DNA from: Phytophthora sp. 'mugwort'
Lineage: Eukaryota > Oomycota > Peronosporomycetes > Peronosporales > Peronosporaceae
Assembly (NCBI GenBank): GCA_033558025.1
Contig: JAUCEF010000004.1
Location: 2,852,001 to 2,916,000 of the forward strand
Direction: 5' to 3'
DNA: 64,000 nucleotides
The translations under genes were made by a program, and so were the position numbers. Below the pieces are notes generated by a model, which was given only the letters and a program-made list of their open reading frames with translations, did not search any database and was not told the DNA's origin. This document shows, in pieces, positions 10,979-21,999 of this stretch (positions are counted from its first letter, which is position 1; every line of letters starts with the position of its first letter).

Positions 10979-11491
10979 TTATGCTTTCTTCTTGTACTGC
11001 GGCTTGCTCTTCTTGGTGAGGATCCATATGTAGAAGATGGACATGCCGGCGCTGTAGGCGGCCACGAAGCCAGCCGGGAAGAAAGCCTCCGTCTTGTTGT
11101 AGCGGTTGGCCATGATGACCGTGAGCGGCGCCGATACGGCCAGCGAGATGGCAGGCCACAGCTTGGACGTCACGGGGCTCTGCGTGTACTCGTTGTAGCT
11201 GCAGTAGCCCACGAAGCTCAGGAAAGCGCCAGACAGACCACCAGCAGCTAGCGACATGGTGCTACCCGAGTTCACGAAGCCAATGAGGCCGCCCAGGCCC
11301 AGCAGCATGCCGTACTATAGAATGACACCACCGGAATGCGGATACCAGACGATAGCGTGAGTATAAGATAAAGGTTAGAGGTTCAGCTTGCATGAGAAGA
11401 AAGAGGAGAGCAAGGAGAAAGATAAGGGGATGCCTGGTGGGCGCTAAATGGCACGGGAACGTACCGGGATCGTGAGGCAGAAGTCGTACAT
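10979..11491 (-). CDS. TMEM14-family small membrane protein
   Basis: Minus-strand exons 11491-11465 (nine codons, MYDFCLTIP) and 11314-10979 join across a 150-bp intron (gtacgt ... ctatag) to give 120 residues, the usual TMEM14/UPF0136 length. Four hydrophobic segments are visible, starting with GMLLGLGGLIGFVNSGSTMS and ending with AGMSIFYIWIL before a basic tail (KKSKPQYKKKA). The small-residue pattern G-x-x-x-G and the NRY motif in the third loop fit the family. Members sit in mitochondrial or secretory membranes, and some are linked to haem or fatty-acid export; which applies here is not visible. The tiny first exon is supported by both splice sites and by the family's short N-terminus. 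Confidence 0.88.
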
Positions 11492-11964
11492 TGTGACGAT
11501 TTAGGACTTGTGCTCTACGCTGCCAAATGCGCTTTGTGACACTGGACGGTCAGCGATTGGGTGAAAGCTTTGCAGGCTTCAACTGGTTCATATTGGATGA
11601 TTATTCATCATTGATGATTCCGATTGCTGCGTCCCGTAATAAAGGACGTATCTTTTGCGGAGCTCTCCCACGCGTGTGAATTGCATACAAGAGTGGCACG
11701 CTACCGCGTCAGAAAATACCACTTCATTCCGGACGTAGCATATCTACCAATCCGTATAATTTATTTACTTAATATCTACCAATCGTCGTCCCGCAATAGA
11801 AACGTCGCATCAAGCTCTCCTCTTCCACATACTCAGATCCGTTCGACAAACCCGAGCAACTCCGACCGTGGCATATCGAAGCTCCCCGGCGTCCCAGCAG
11901 TCAAGCCGGGCCCCACCATCGCCTTGCACGTCTGGACAGTATCGCCGCCCGCTTCCTGCCCAAT
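11492..11964. other. Shared upstream region of a divergent gene pair
   Basis: 473 bp between the ATG of the TMEM14 gene (leftward) and the RNase-kappa-like gene (rightward). No other gene seen. Confidence 0.4.
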
Positions 11965-12418
11965 ATGGCCGACAAGACCTTCTGTAAGCCTGCGTTTTGA
12001 CACTCGCAACGGCCTCAACCTGATTCCACTCACCTCTATTTGGTAACGCCGACAGGGGCGCTGACGTGCTCGTTGCTATCGCTGTTCGGCTTCTTCTTCC
12101 TGCTGCTGGTGGGCGTCTTAGTCAAGGTTCAGCCCGAGTACATGAAGATCAGCAAGAGCGTGGAGAGTCCCGCGCCCATCTTCGAGTCGGCCGCTTTGTA
12201 TGGAGCCCTGTTCGTGGCCTCCTCGGTCTTCTACTACAAGGAGTCGAAAAAGAACGAGCTGGAGAGCTACGACCTCAGTGGATCCTCACCAGCCGAGCGC
12301 CAGAGTTTGCTCGACAAGTATGTATTGGCAGTTGAGGTGGATGATTGACGCGCGCTCTGCTGACTGGTGATATTTATTGTTGCTGTCGATTTGCAGGCCG
12401 ATGGTGAGCTACAGTTGA
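11965..12418 (+). CDS. RNase kappa-like small two-pass membrane protein
   Basis: Exon 1 is only 19 nt (11965-11983, MADKTF plus one base). It joins 12056 across a 72-bp intron and rebuilds Trp: MADKTFWALTCSLLSLFGFF. Two hydrophobic segments follow (LLSLFGFFFLLLVGVLV at about 10-27 and AALYGALFVASSVFYY at about 48-63), with a charged KESKKNE after the second. Size and topology match RNASEK, a V-ATPase-associated membrane protein; sequence similarity is only moderate. The end is uncertain. Reading through gives a stop at 12348 (103 residues). A consensus donor gtatgt at 12318 and acceptor ttgcag ending at 12396 instead give LLDKPMVSYS and a stop at 12418 (100 residues), which I prefer. Confidence 0.7.
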
Positions 12419-12759
12419 TACCTGCGAAGTCTTTGCTTTTGGCTGGTATTTTGCAAGCCAGGGCTGCTTACGTCCAAAAAAAAAGCGCTGTTAATGTGAA
12501 TGCAATTGCAATATTTCTAGTCGATGGGTATTGTCACGAGTTTTTTCTTACATATCACTGCATACGCACAATCAAATCAACACGGCAGAAAGCAAACCGA
12601 TTAGCATGAACACACATACTTGCTTAATTGCATAGTTTTCGTGATATAACATTTGCTCCTAGCTTGGAATAGTGTCTGGGCAGTGAGATTTGTCCACGTA
12701 CGTACTTCGAAGTACAACTACGTAGGTACTTAAAGGAGTTATCAATCACGCTAGCCTTG
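12419..12759. other. Intergenic, before the piggyBac-like element
   Basis: AT-rich, with a palindromic patch (ccacgtacgtacttcgaagtac) near 12695. No gene seen. Confidence 0.35.
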
Positions 12760-12763
12760 TTAA
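12760..12763. repeat. Left TTAA target-site duplication of the piggyBac-like element
   Basis: TTAA directly before the left terminal inverted repeat CCCTGGTTCCCGA. Confidence 0.85.
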
Positions 12764-15700
12764 CCCTGGTTCCCGACGTCGTAAGTTGTGACAGCGCTTT
12801 TGTTATGTCGTAAGTTGAGAGCGGAACAACAGATTGGCTCGAGTAGCACGCTCCCATACTTTGTTCAAGTGAATTGCGGCCTCCCCCAAAATATTAGACC
12901 GTGGAGGTATTTGAGAAAAACCAACGGAGGGAACATAGGCTGGACAATAAAAAGGTTGGGTTAGGGTCCAAGCGCCAGTTGGAGGGCCAGACGTCACCCA
13001 TTCGAGAATTTGCTGGCATGGCGCGCATCCGTACCAGTGCACGCGAAGACCGTCGCCGTCGCCGCGTCGCCCGACATCGACTTTTTCCACACTTCTGGCG
13101 GCAACTGAGGGCGGCGGGGTGGATGTACAAGCGGCCGAGCGGTCTCGCGACAGAGGGGAGGTACGTTAGCCCCGATGGTGCCGGCGTATACGTTGGAGAG
13201 AGCGCTTTAGTGGCACACGCGTTGTTGTCGGGACTGTTGGACGAGATCAACGATGTTGTGGACCAGGCTACAAGCACAGCGGTACCGGCCACGAGCGGAG
13301 CGAGCCCGACCACGACGGCGGCGGCACAGACCACGACGGAAACGGTACAGACTGCAAGCGCGACGGCGTGGACCACGAAGGCGGCAGCGCGGGCGGCCCC
13401 AAGCGCGAGTGCCGCAGTAAGTGCGTTGCAGTTTGACACGAGTATCGCCCTCTTCAAGGAACCCTCAACGCGTTGTTCGACTCGCCAAGCGAGTCGGAGG
13501 ACGAGCTTTCCCAAGCTGCGGTACCGCGTGCGTTCGGCTTGTCGCCGAGCGACATCCAGACCGAAGCATTGCAGCTCGAGGCGGCGGTGAACCTGCAGTT
13601 GCTATCGGAGGCATCAGGGCTAGAGAGCGGGGCCGAGCAGGACGAAGAAGAAGAGAATGAACGCTGCGCCCGCGTATTCTCGTCAAGTACGACGTCAACT
13701 TCGTCCCGGAGGACGAGGACGACTACGAGAGCTTCGACTCCGGTGAGAGCGAAGAAGAAGATGTCGGAGACGACGAGGACGACCCTGAGCGCGGAGGGCA
13801 GGAAGACGACGACGATGTGCTGTCCGAGGGCGACGCAGAGCAACTGGATGAAGCCTTCATAACCTCGCTCATGATCGGAAACGAACACTCAGCAGGCAGG
13901 CCAGGAGACAGCGTGAGGATGCGATGCGGGCGACGGCGTGGACGACCGCGTCGTCAGACTTCGAGGTGGGCGGCAATGCGTACGCCGGTATGGGCAACGA
14001 GATGGCGCAGCCAGTGGCCGAGTTACGCGCCCTCGCGCACTCCTCCCTCAAGACTTTCCTGTTCTTCATGACCAAGTCGTTGTGGGTCATGGTTAACGCC
14101 GAGACCAACTCCAGCAAGCTGACCGGCGCGCGCAGGCACTACAGGGCAAGCAGCGCGGTCGTCGGGCCGAGACGATCAAGCCGATTCGGCGGCGGCTCAA
14201 GCTAAAGCGCGGCTACGAGACGCACGAGATCCTCCACGTGATCGGGCTCCTCGTGGCACGGATGCTGTGCCCGCAGAAGCGCCGCTTTGCAGACCACTGG
14301 TCAATGGTCGAGGACGAGCGGTCCCTGTCGGCAACTTCGGGCACTTCATGGGGCCCAACCGGTGCCAGGACATCCTCCGCGATCTGCCCTTTGTCGACAA
14401 CGAAGCCGAGCACACGCGCGACAAGCTGTGGAAGCTGCATCCTGTCGTGGACAAACTCCAGCAGCGCTTCCTCGACTGGTGATCGCTGCCGGCGGTGTTT
14501 TCCTTCGACAAGGGTGTGCTGCTGTCGACATCCCACCGTAACACGACCCGCATGTTCATGCCCGACAAGCCTCACCGCTACGGGTCCAAGAGCTTATGAT
14601 GTGTGACTCGAGGACGGCTTACTGCCACAGGTATTGTTTTGCCCGAAATCTGATGTCGTAACTTACGACTTACAGGTTCAACACTGACTCGCTATGTCCT
14701 ATCTGACTAGATTCGAACTCTATACTGGCAAGCGCAACACAGGCGATGCTGCAGTCATCCGTAATCTCGAGTCGAACGAGCGCCACCAGTGGCAGTCGTG
14801 GATCGCTTCTACTCGTCCGCTATCATGACCAACCGGCTCGGGTGCGATGTCAACGTGAAGGAGAGTCGCCAGACCCAGCCAGCCAGCCTCCCGCGTGGCA
14901 CGCCCAAGTTCTCCCGATCGGTCGCAGTCCCCAGCATGGTCGCATTCCATTGGTGGGACCGCAAGCCCGTTCACTACTTGTGCACAGGCTCGGTGATGAC
15001 CGAGGCGAGCATCGGGAGGAAAATCAAGCAGTAAGGGGCGGTCACCGCGCCGTGCCCCAGCGCAATCACGGGGTAGCAGCGCTGGATGGACGAAGTTGAT
15101 GTACACGATCAACTACGCCTGCAACGATACTCTCTCCAGACGTCGACCAAGTTCAAGAAGTACTACAAGAGATTGCTCCTAGCCTCAAGCCCCAAGACTT
15201 CGCCGGAGTGGTCACAACCCCGACGATCGCAAGCCAGAAGCGCACGCGAGCGCCAGTCCACCACACGCACGCGACCGAGCAGTCCGAAGATTGGGTTGCC
15301 GTGAGCGGCGTGCAGAAACGCAGGCAGCGCTCCTGTAATGTCTGCGCGCTGCTGCGGACGAGCAGTACCAAGAAGTCGTTCTCCACGACCTACTTCTGCG
15401 AGCTCTGCTCCGCCGACGACGCCAAGTGCTGGCTCTGCAACAAGATACACCATGAATTCAAGGGTGTAGCGAGTACGTGCTTCGAGATTTTGCATGACGA
15501 CTTCGATGCGGGCGAGTCTATTCCGCCTACCTTGGGGAAGCGTATGGTCTTGCGGCGCCCTGGCTAGAAAGCTGGCGAATGGAAGAAGACGCGCCATGAG
15601 GTCCAGCTTTGCGATGAAGACGCTGATGACGAAATTGAGAGCGGCAACGAGGAAGACAGCGACGGTGAGTTCAGGTTGCATAGGACGTGACGACTGTCAG

Positions 15701-16030
15701 CTGTCGCCATGACCTAATGCATGGTTCTTGAATGGACGTACCTTCTTTTCTTCCTTTTCTGAAATGACTGAGCTGACTGGCCTTAAATTGTAACGATTCG
15801 GCTCTTTTTTTTCCTCCAGAGTGTCGGACGGATGTAAGTTACGACATGGACGTTCTTCTTGAGATCGGAAGGGTGTATAACTTACGACATTGATCGAGAA
15901 ACCTCTTGAAGGCTTATACACCTATCCGCATGTGTTACCTTTTGCCACATACAAATTCCTAATACAGGACTACGTCGTAAGATACGACATTCGCTTACGT
16001 GCTCTGCGGCCTTTTTCGGGAACCAAGGGG
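12764..16030 (+). mobile_element. piggyBac-like DNA transposon, end to end, decayed
   Basis: Both ends abut TTAA (12760-12763 and 16031-16034), the exact target-site duplication of piggyBac elements. The terminal inverted repeats are CCCTGGTTCCCGA on the left and, read inward from the right, CCCCTTGGTTCCCGA, matching apart from two extra bases. Inside each end are copies of a sub-terminal palindromic motif built on gtcgtaa / ttacgac: left near 12777 and 12808, right near 15834, 15881 and 15973. The element is 3,267 bp and encloses a broken transposase. TTAA plus an end beginning CCC is the established piggyBac signature, so the boundaries are well supported. Confidence 0.88.
13018..15690 (+). 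pseudogene. piggyBac-like transposase, frameshifted
   Basis: Pieces in family order lie in several frames. An N-terminal block (about 13018-13250) carries basic residues and a W-x-x-L-x-x-x-GW pattern. A very acidic stretch covers about 13470-13880. The DDE core covers about 13920-15180. A C-terminal cysteine-rich domain covers about 15300-15560 (CNVCALL, CELCSADDAKCWLCNKIHHE, TCFEILHDDF). All three catalytic aspartates can be placed: FDKG (gac 14507-14509) before MPDKPHRYGSK, VDRFYSS (gat 14801-14803) and VDVHDQLRLQRYS (15098-15100 or 15107-15109). An 80-bp intron at 14631-14710 restores the usual CHR-FELYTGK junction. Frameshifts occur near 13450, 13680, 14310 and 14480, and an in-frame TAG at 15565-15567 interrupts the tail, so it is inactive. 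It still needs trans-acting transposase to move. Confidence 0.85.
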
Positions 16031-16034
16031 TTAA
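16031..16034. repeat. Right TTAA target-site duplication of the piggyBac-like element
   Basis: TTAA directly after the right terminal inverted repeat (cgggaaccaagggg). Confidence 0.85.
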
Positions 16035-16230
16035 AAAGAATTGAATTAGTAGAATTCAATTCCTTTAGCTCCACTAATAATCCAGCATACATTAGGTGTC
16101 ACGCTCGTGGAACACGACTGGGCATAAGGCCAGTCTTGCCAGTGTTTGATCTTCACATGATTACCGATGCGATTGTTTCTAACGCTTGATCTTCATTTCG
16201 TGGGTTTTGAGGAGTAAAGCCAAGAAGCGT

Positions 16231-16506
16231 CTATTCCAGCCAAGCCTGACTACCGGCTTCGAGCGTTCGGGAGTTTGATGCAGGGTTGGTCTTGTGATAA
16301 CTGGCGCCGTCCATGTGAATATTTGAAGGGCCATACTTGGCGGCTAAAACAGCAGTCAGGTTCGTAAACCACCTTTCAAAACTGCTACGCGTTGAGCTTT
16401 CCGTGATAGTTATCATCAACCTCCTTAATAGTGGGATTTTGATGTCAAATCCCAAAAGTCCCACTTTGAATTCCATTTTTGTCCCGCCCTGGAGGTGGTT
16501 GCTCAC
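16231..16506 (-). pseudogene. DDE transposase fragment
   Basis: About 90 codons of minus-strand frame contain FKVGLLGFDIKIPLLRR, FERWFTNLTAVLAAKYGP and then NIHMDGASYHK followed by NPA. I recognise the HMDGASYHK block as the second acidic motif of a DDE transposase type common in oomycete genomes, where the Asp precedes a G-x-SYHK. Both ends are missing, and the fragment abuts a plus-strand copia relic at about 16500. Exact superfamily uncertain. Confidence 0.55.
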
Positions 16507-16509
16507 CTA

Positions 16510-17610
16510 CCTCAGTTTATCTTTTGGTCTCATAAGCAGGACGCACGCTACTCGTACTCTCATGACGCAAACCAAACTTCCGCACTATCTATGGGAGTAC
16601 GCTGATCGAAGTGCAGTGTACGCAAGAAATCGTGTTCTTTCTTGCTCCAATCCTAACAAAACGCCTACTGAAAAACGTTTGGGGACGAACACCTGACCTA
16701 GAACCTGTAAAATCGTTTGGACAACGGTGTGTTGTACTCATACCACCAGAAAAGGTCGTCAACTTACAAGCCCCGACCCAAAGGCAGGTCAGCTACTTTT
16801 ATCGGAAGTGATCCTCAAAGAAAAGATACTTTGTTTATGTCACTGGGAGAAGTAATCAAGTGGTGCATAATCGAAGTGTAATTTTTCTATGGCCATCGAA
16901 TCTAAATAAAAAGTAAGTGGTTCATCTGGAAATGACGTGGCTGCAAATCATCCGGAACCTGACGTGATCGACAAATCGGATTCGTTACCTATAATTTCTG
17001 ATACCAATGCAAATCGTCGAGATGATGACGAAGATATTGAAGATGACAATCCCGTAAGATCTGCTATTCACGGATCACGAGCCAAAGTAAATACTATGGA
17101 CGATCTGTTGGACCCGCTTTGACTCCGGATCAAGTAAATGAGATTAATGGTTTTAATTTGCCCCATCTCCAACGATCAGAACGCGTCGCAAATCGGTCAG
17201 TTGGCTTAGTACTCAGTGCTGCGAATGTCACCGTTGCGGGAAGTTATTCAGGAGCCCCTAAATATGAAGGAAGCACAAAAAATCCAAGGCGTGGTCCCTT
17301 TGGAGAAAGGCCATTCAAGAAGAAATTGGAGCTCTAAAAGCCAACGATGCATTTGATCTCGTTGAGGCACCGGCAGGAGCCAACATAATCGATTTCACAA
17401 CTGTTTTTCAAGTAAGTTGGACGAATGCGGGAAGGTTGGGCGTTTAAAGGCTCGCATATGTGCTCAGAGTTTTACCCAGGAATTACTGAAAGACTATTTC
17501 GAAACTTATGGACCAGTGGCCAAACTTAATTCAATTCATGTATTTCTTACGTTGGCTACCCAAAAAGGGATGCGCGTACGCCAAGGCGATGTACATGAAC
17601 GGTGAGTTAT
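16510..17610 (+). pseudogene. Ty1/copia retrotransposon relic: integrase end and reverse transcriptase start
   Basis: The first block (about 16540-16800) reads KLPHYLWEYADRSAVYARNRVL, then PEKVWGRTPDLEPVKSFGQRC across a frameshift, which is the C-terminal part of a copia integrase. An acidic linker follows (about 16930-17120). Then come IQEPLNMKEAQ, ending in a DLVE-P-GA-NII pattern, and KLDECGKVGRLKARICAQ with DYFETYGPV, LTLATQKGM and RQGDV (17250-17600), the start of the copia reverse transcriptase. The frame breaks repeatedly and stops before the YVDD box. No LTR was found for this copy, so it is a fragment, perhaps truncated on the left by the neighbouring DDE piece. Confidence 0.8.
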
Positions 17611-18769
17611 TGTTTTGAGCTCGTGCGGTCGGGTGTGATAGGCCAAGATACTAATCCCGGTAGTTTTTGTTTTTACATAACAGTCGATGCCGACGTATTC
17701 CCCGTCGCTATGTTTTTAAGCGTCACTTCGCTTTATCTAATCATATTTCTCCATTATTATTTGGTTTCTGCCGCCGTACATTTTGTTTACTTTTCGAAAA
17801 GGGCAAGACATCGGAGGGTCACGAATCGACGGCGATGGCCGTAAGCCAAATCGGGCTTGCGCTCGTCGTTTTCATTCATGTTTACGTCGAATCGCATTAA
17901 GTCGTTCCTCGCCACGGACGAAAATGAGCTAGATGCTACGACTGTAAAGTTTTTTCCGTGAACAGAGCCCCGGGTCCATGCGAAAAAATAATAAACCTGT
18001 TAGAAAGTATCTTAGTTTTTGCGCTGTGTACAAAGAGAAAGGGCGCTCCGACGACACCGAGCGCGATAGTTTCTACGGTGCTGAGCAAGACAGCAGAAGA
18101 GCACATCGCGCAGTAGATCAACAATATGAGGCGTGATGGCATCCCAGTAATCTAAACACACTGCGTGTAAAGGGTTTCGAGGTTGTTGAGGAAATGCCTC
18201 TGTCGAGCCAGCACTTTCATGCTTCTGATACCTGATCGCGACGTTTTATGTGGCGCCATCTTTTCTATTAGAGCTCGCACGCAAGCTGGTTAGACCACGC
18301 CACCTGATGTGAAACTCGCAGCATAGGCGTTTAGCGCAAGTGTCCGCGTGTCATGGTTGAAAAGGGCATTTCACAGGTAATAGCGCTGACCAAACTGGTA
18401 CATGATGATAGTATGCAACATGAAGTTAATTTTTATGTGGTTGGTATCCTAACGATATGTTGGTATATGCGGAGTAGCAGTCTTCTTTAAGTACCTGCTA
18501 CGTAGAACAATTGCGCGCCGCAACTCGCGAACCGTCTTGGTCAAGCGTGTTAGGAAGGGGAACGAGCGTGCTACAGCGATGCTGTTAGCAGATCGGCAGG
18601 GATGAACTATCCTCAGTTTCTCCGATACAAGAGCTCGCAAGCTACAATAGCAAATGCAAGGGCTGAAAACAAGGTGTGACATTATAGGTTTGTAGGGCGC
18701 GTAATGAAGGAGGTCAGCGCCCTTCAGGTATAGAATGCGTGTCGTGGCCACGGCAATTCGAACGTGTGG
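17611..18769. other. Repeat-region DNA with no recognisable gene
   Basis: Open frames are short on both strands and none carries a motif I know. It probably consists of further decayed repeat sequence. Confidence 0.3.
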
Positions 18770-19116
18770 TGGACTTCTGAGCCTCTATCATTTTCCTCGA
18801 GGGCCACTTCACCGAAAGAAAAAACCGCGATGGTTTGGTACTCTACTATGGGACGATTTCTCCGGCCATTGGACCCAAGAGTCTTCCAATATGCAGCTTC
18901 TATTGGGTAGTCCTGATGAAAGTACTACACCGCTGTACTTACCTATGTCAACCCGCTAATATATCCTGGAACAAGCCCCTCAAGAACGGGCTTCGTCGGC
19001 GGTGGGTAGGACACCTCCAAGCTGAGATCGCCAGGTATCAAATGGAAGGGCAGAGATCGAAGATGGCAGATCCGGCTCAAGAATCTATTGCGGCGGCCGA
19101 GAGAGTAGGTTGCTAG
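18770..19116 (+). pseudogene. pogo-like DDE transposase, C-terminal fragment
   Basis: Two overlapping frames together show LLWDDFSGHWTQE (the second catalytic Asp in its D-x-x-SGH context), then CTYLCQPANISWNKPLKNGL with RRRWVGHLQAEI downstream. That order, an acidic motif followed by the QPxDxxWNKPxK box, is typical of pogo/Tigger-type (DDE_1) transposases. A frameshift lies between the two blocks near 18925, and the N-terminus is missing. Confidence 0.65.
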
Positions 19117-20639
19117 GGAACAGACCACCCGCAAAATCTAGCGTAAGTGTTGTGCCTGGCACTTGGAGAGTATGCGATCCAGCAACAGCGAGTTCTGACC
19201 CTGATTCGGAGAGAGCATGTGATAAAGCTATGGTACCGCATCGACGAAAGTAGTGCCCGAATCATCCCGGTTTAAGCAGCAGGCCCCCAAGCGCGCATAA
19301 ACTATTAAATGGATTGCAGATGATTGGGAAGGCTTGACACTGCGGTCAGCATAAGCTGCGTTGCAGGGCAGGGCTAACCAACCACATTCGCCACCCGTTG
19401 GAGAGTCACCGCAGACCACCGACGCTCTGTCTCGCTAAATAATCCCAGGACGCAAGCGTATACAACCCCAAATCGTCTCCAGTGACGGTGCTTAAAGTAT
19501 GCACAGCGATAAACGCCTTATTAGCAGCGACAGTGAATGCGCGTGTTGTTCTGAGACGAATAGACTTCAAAGCGGCGCCAACTTCATTTCATGGCTACCA
19601 TATCTCTATAGTTTGGGAACACATGATCCGCGCAACACATCAGCGCCACAGACCTGCGATTGTACACACCGCTATTTACGTACCTGTGTAGATGAGCCCC
19701 AAAGTGCAGCGCCGTTTCCACATCCGTCGCTAGACAAACGCCGCGTGCACACGATCATTTGCTCTCGCCAGCCACAGTCATATGCTGAGGCTGTGACTGC
19801 GGCTGCACGGGTGCTTTGCATTTACGTATACTTTATTAAGTACGTGTACATCGCTCCAGAAACGGAGACCGGTACACCTAGCCCCGACGTGCACATTGGC
19901 GACGCTTCTATCAGGGGGAATACGGTACCTCCGTATCGAAAAAGAATTCCACTTCAACAGCGATGTGTTCCAGATAACTATCCTTGCGCTCCTGTTGGCA
20001 GAAAGCTACAAGTCGAATGTGTTGCTTCGTGTGCAATAATTTCGCAACAGCGTTGGCACCAAAACTGTTGGCGGCCTGGCACCAAACGTCCGGCCGCCAC
20101 CTCCACCCCGTTTCACCTGATCGCAAATAAATCTGCTCTTAAGATAACCCGCTAATATGCATCGCCTAATGCAAAGAACATTCCGCTGCCGACAAAGCCG
20201 AAGGTCGTGCTCTATATTGCAACTTGCAGAAATTTTCTTCACGGGGTTGTCTTCAAACAGCTAACCACTTTGAAAACCACCGTAACACGGTATACAACCT
20301 GTGGCGCCACAATTGCGGTCCAGCGAACGAGCAACCGCAGTCGTCTGTGCGCATGTATCGACGGTGAGATCAAGATTGAAGCTGCCCGGTGAAGTACCGC
20401 TGCACACTTCGTGGACTTCCTGCTACGATGGGAGTTTCCTGCATCTAGCTCTTCCAGCGACCGAAGGAGAAGAACGTAGTCAAGCGGGTAACAGTCGCGC
20501 CGAAGCCGCTACTCATTCCGGTGCAGATGGCGACGCGTCGGCAGATTGCGCGATCGCCTGTCAAGCACTTCCTGGTAAGTTTTATATCCGTCACTTCTTA
20601 TTACTCTATGAGTCGTCAATTTAACATAATTAATGTGTT
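19117..20639. other. Repeat-region DNA with no recognisable gene
   Basis: Contains an open frame of 218 codons (19499-20155, plus). Its composition is not convincing (many Cys/Arg/Pro/Thr), it has no recognised motif, and similar-length frames occur antisense. I do not call a gene. Confidence 0.3.
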
Positions 20640-21495
20640 TAAATTGTGGTTAATCAGGTGAGCGCGATTATCAATTCGTTGACATGCGTAATGTCATGCT
20701 TTTTGACGAGAAATGGTTGTACGTGAGCCAAAATTGCAATGTGTACTATCTTACTAATGATGAGACCCGCCTCGTGCCGCCATCGAGAACAAACTCCACC
20801 GCGTGAAGGTGATGCTTTTGGTGGCGGTGCCTCGACCCCAATACGACGCATAACGATGCACATATATTTGAAGGTAAGTCAGGTCTTTGTCCCATCGTGT
20901 AGACGAACCTGGCTGTCCGCAACAGCAAGACCCGACCAAAGTGCAGGCCGGTCGTAATCCCAGTGGATATGACAAAGGGTGGGTACGAGCATGCTGATGC
21001 AGCATGTTATTCCTGCCATCAAACGTGTGTGGCCTAGTGAGTTGAGTTGGTAAATTGTGCATTATTAAATTTAATTCTAACTATCATTTGTGTACACGCA
21101 AGAAAGCGGTGATCATTCGGCAAGAAGACGCCTCGTCTCATCGTGCATCGGATCGCACTACTGTAAAAGGGGCGGCCGCGGAGGATGGCTGGTCGATCAA
21201 GTTCGTCAATCAGTCTCCGCTGCCCGGACTTTAATGTCCTCGACCTGAGTTGGTTCAACTTACTACAATCAGTCGCTCCAGTACAAGAACAGGACACGAG
21301 GCAGCGATGCCCCCATTGCAGCAGTTACCACTGCATTTGGCGAGATGCAAGTATTCTACCATTAACAGTGTTTTTCTTACTTTGCAAAGTGTGCTGAAAG
21401 CATGACGCTTGTTGGCTATACCGTTCCCCACACGTGGGAGAATGCACTCACGAAGACTGGTTGGCTGCGCGTTTCGATGCCGCACTCTAGCGACT
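20640..21495 (+). pseudogene. IS630/Tc1-like DDE transposase relic
   Basis: Frame pieces occur in family order. FDEKWLYVSQN with YYLTNDETR (about 20690-20770) carries the first Asp in its DEKW context. A VPRPQYDA and GLCPIV segment follows (about 20830-20900). Then come SPLPGL and PDFNVLDLSWFNLLQS (about 21215-21270), corresponding to the P-D-x-N third motif, and VFLLC/TLQSVLKA toward the end (about 21370-21400). The pieces lie in different frames and several stops intervene. This resembles the large IS630-Tc1-mariner group of oomycete elements. Terminal repeats were not found. Confidence 0.65.
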
Positions 21496-21844
21496 GAAGC
21501 GGCTCTTGAACACTAGGTCGTAAAAGTTTAGTTTCAGGGATAGCTGGAAAAGTGATCTAGAATGTTTCTTGCTTCAATTGGGTCATCTTTGCTTGTGGTC
21601 ATACAGGTAAGACGAATGTTCGCTTTCGGAACGGAGGTAAAATATATTTCTGTCGACCATTTCCCCCAAATAATACTCCTACATAGTAGTTTAGAAACTG
21701 AGAATTTCTACCTGAAACTGAACAGAGGGCTGCACACGAACCCGATAATAAAAATGTGACTCAAGACGAATGCATCAAGCCTCCGTACTGTGAATACACT
21801 CGTTAGAAATCGGAACGGAACGAAACAGAAGCCTTGTAGAGTAT
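21496..21844. other. Spacer between two repeat relics
   Basis: About 350 bp with nothing recognised. Confidence 0.3.
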
Positions 21845-21981
21845 TGTGAGTTCGATTCTGTTTAGTTTTGCGTGGCTTCCTTATCTGGACCTTGTCCTAC
21901 CTCAAGGTTTTGTAGGATCGCGTACGACTTCTTGAATCTTGATGCCTTGACCACGAGAATCGCGATTTCCAGATTCCAACA
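21845..21981 (-). repeat. Copia LTR, downstream (3') copy
   Basis: On the minus strand it begins TGTTGGAATC and ends AACTCACA, the TG...CA ends of an LTR. It is preceded by the polypurine tract. Confidence 0.8.
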
Positions 21982-21999
21982 CTCCCCCCAGATCGTGAG

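Noticed and set aside
13454..13888. Long antisense frames in the acidic part of the piggyBac transposase
   Set aside because: Reverse reading of Asp/Glu-rich codons gives Val/Ser-rich frames; not genes.
19499..20155. 218-codon plus-strand frame
   Set aside because: Composition and lack of motifs suggest chance in a repeat-rich region; no paralogue or splice pattern visible.
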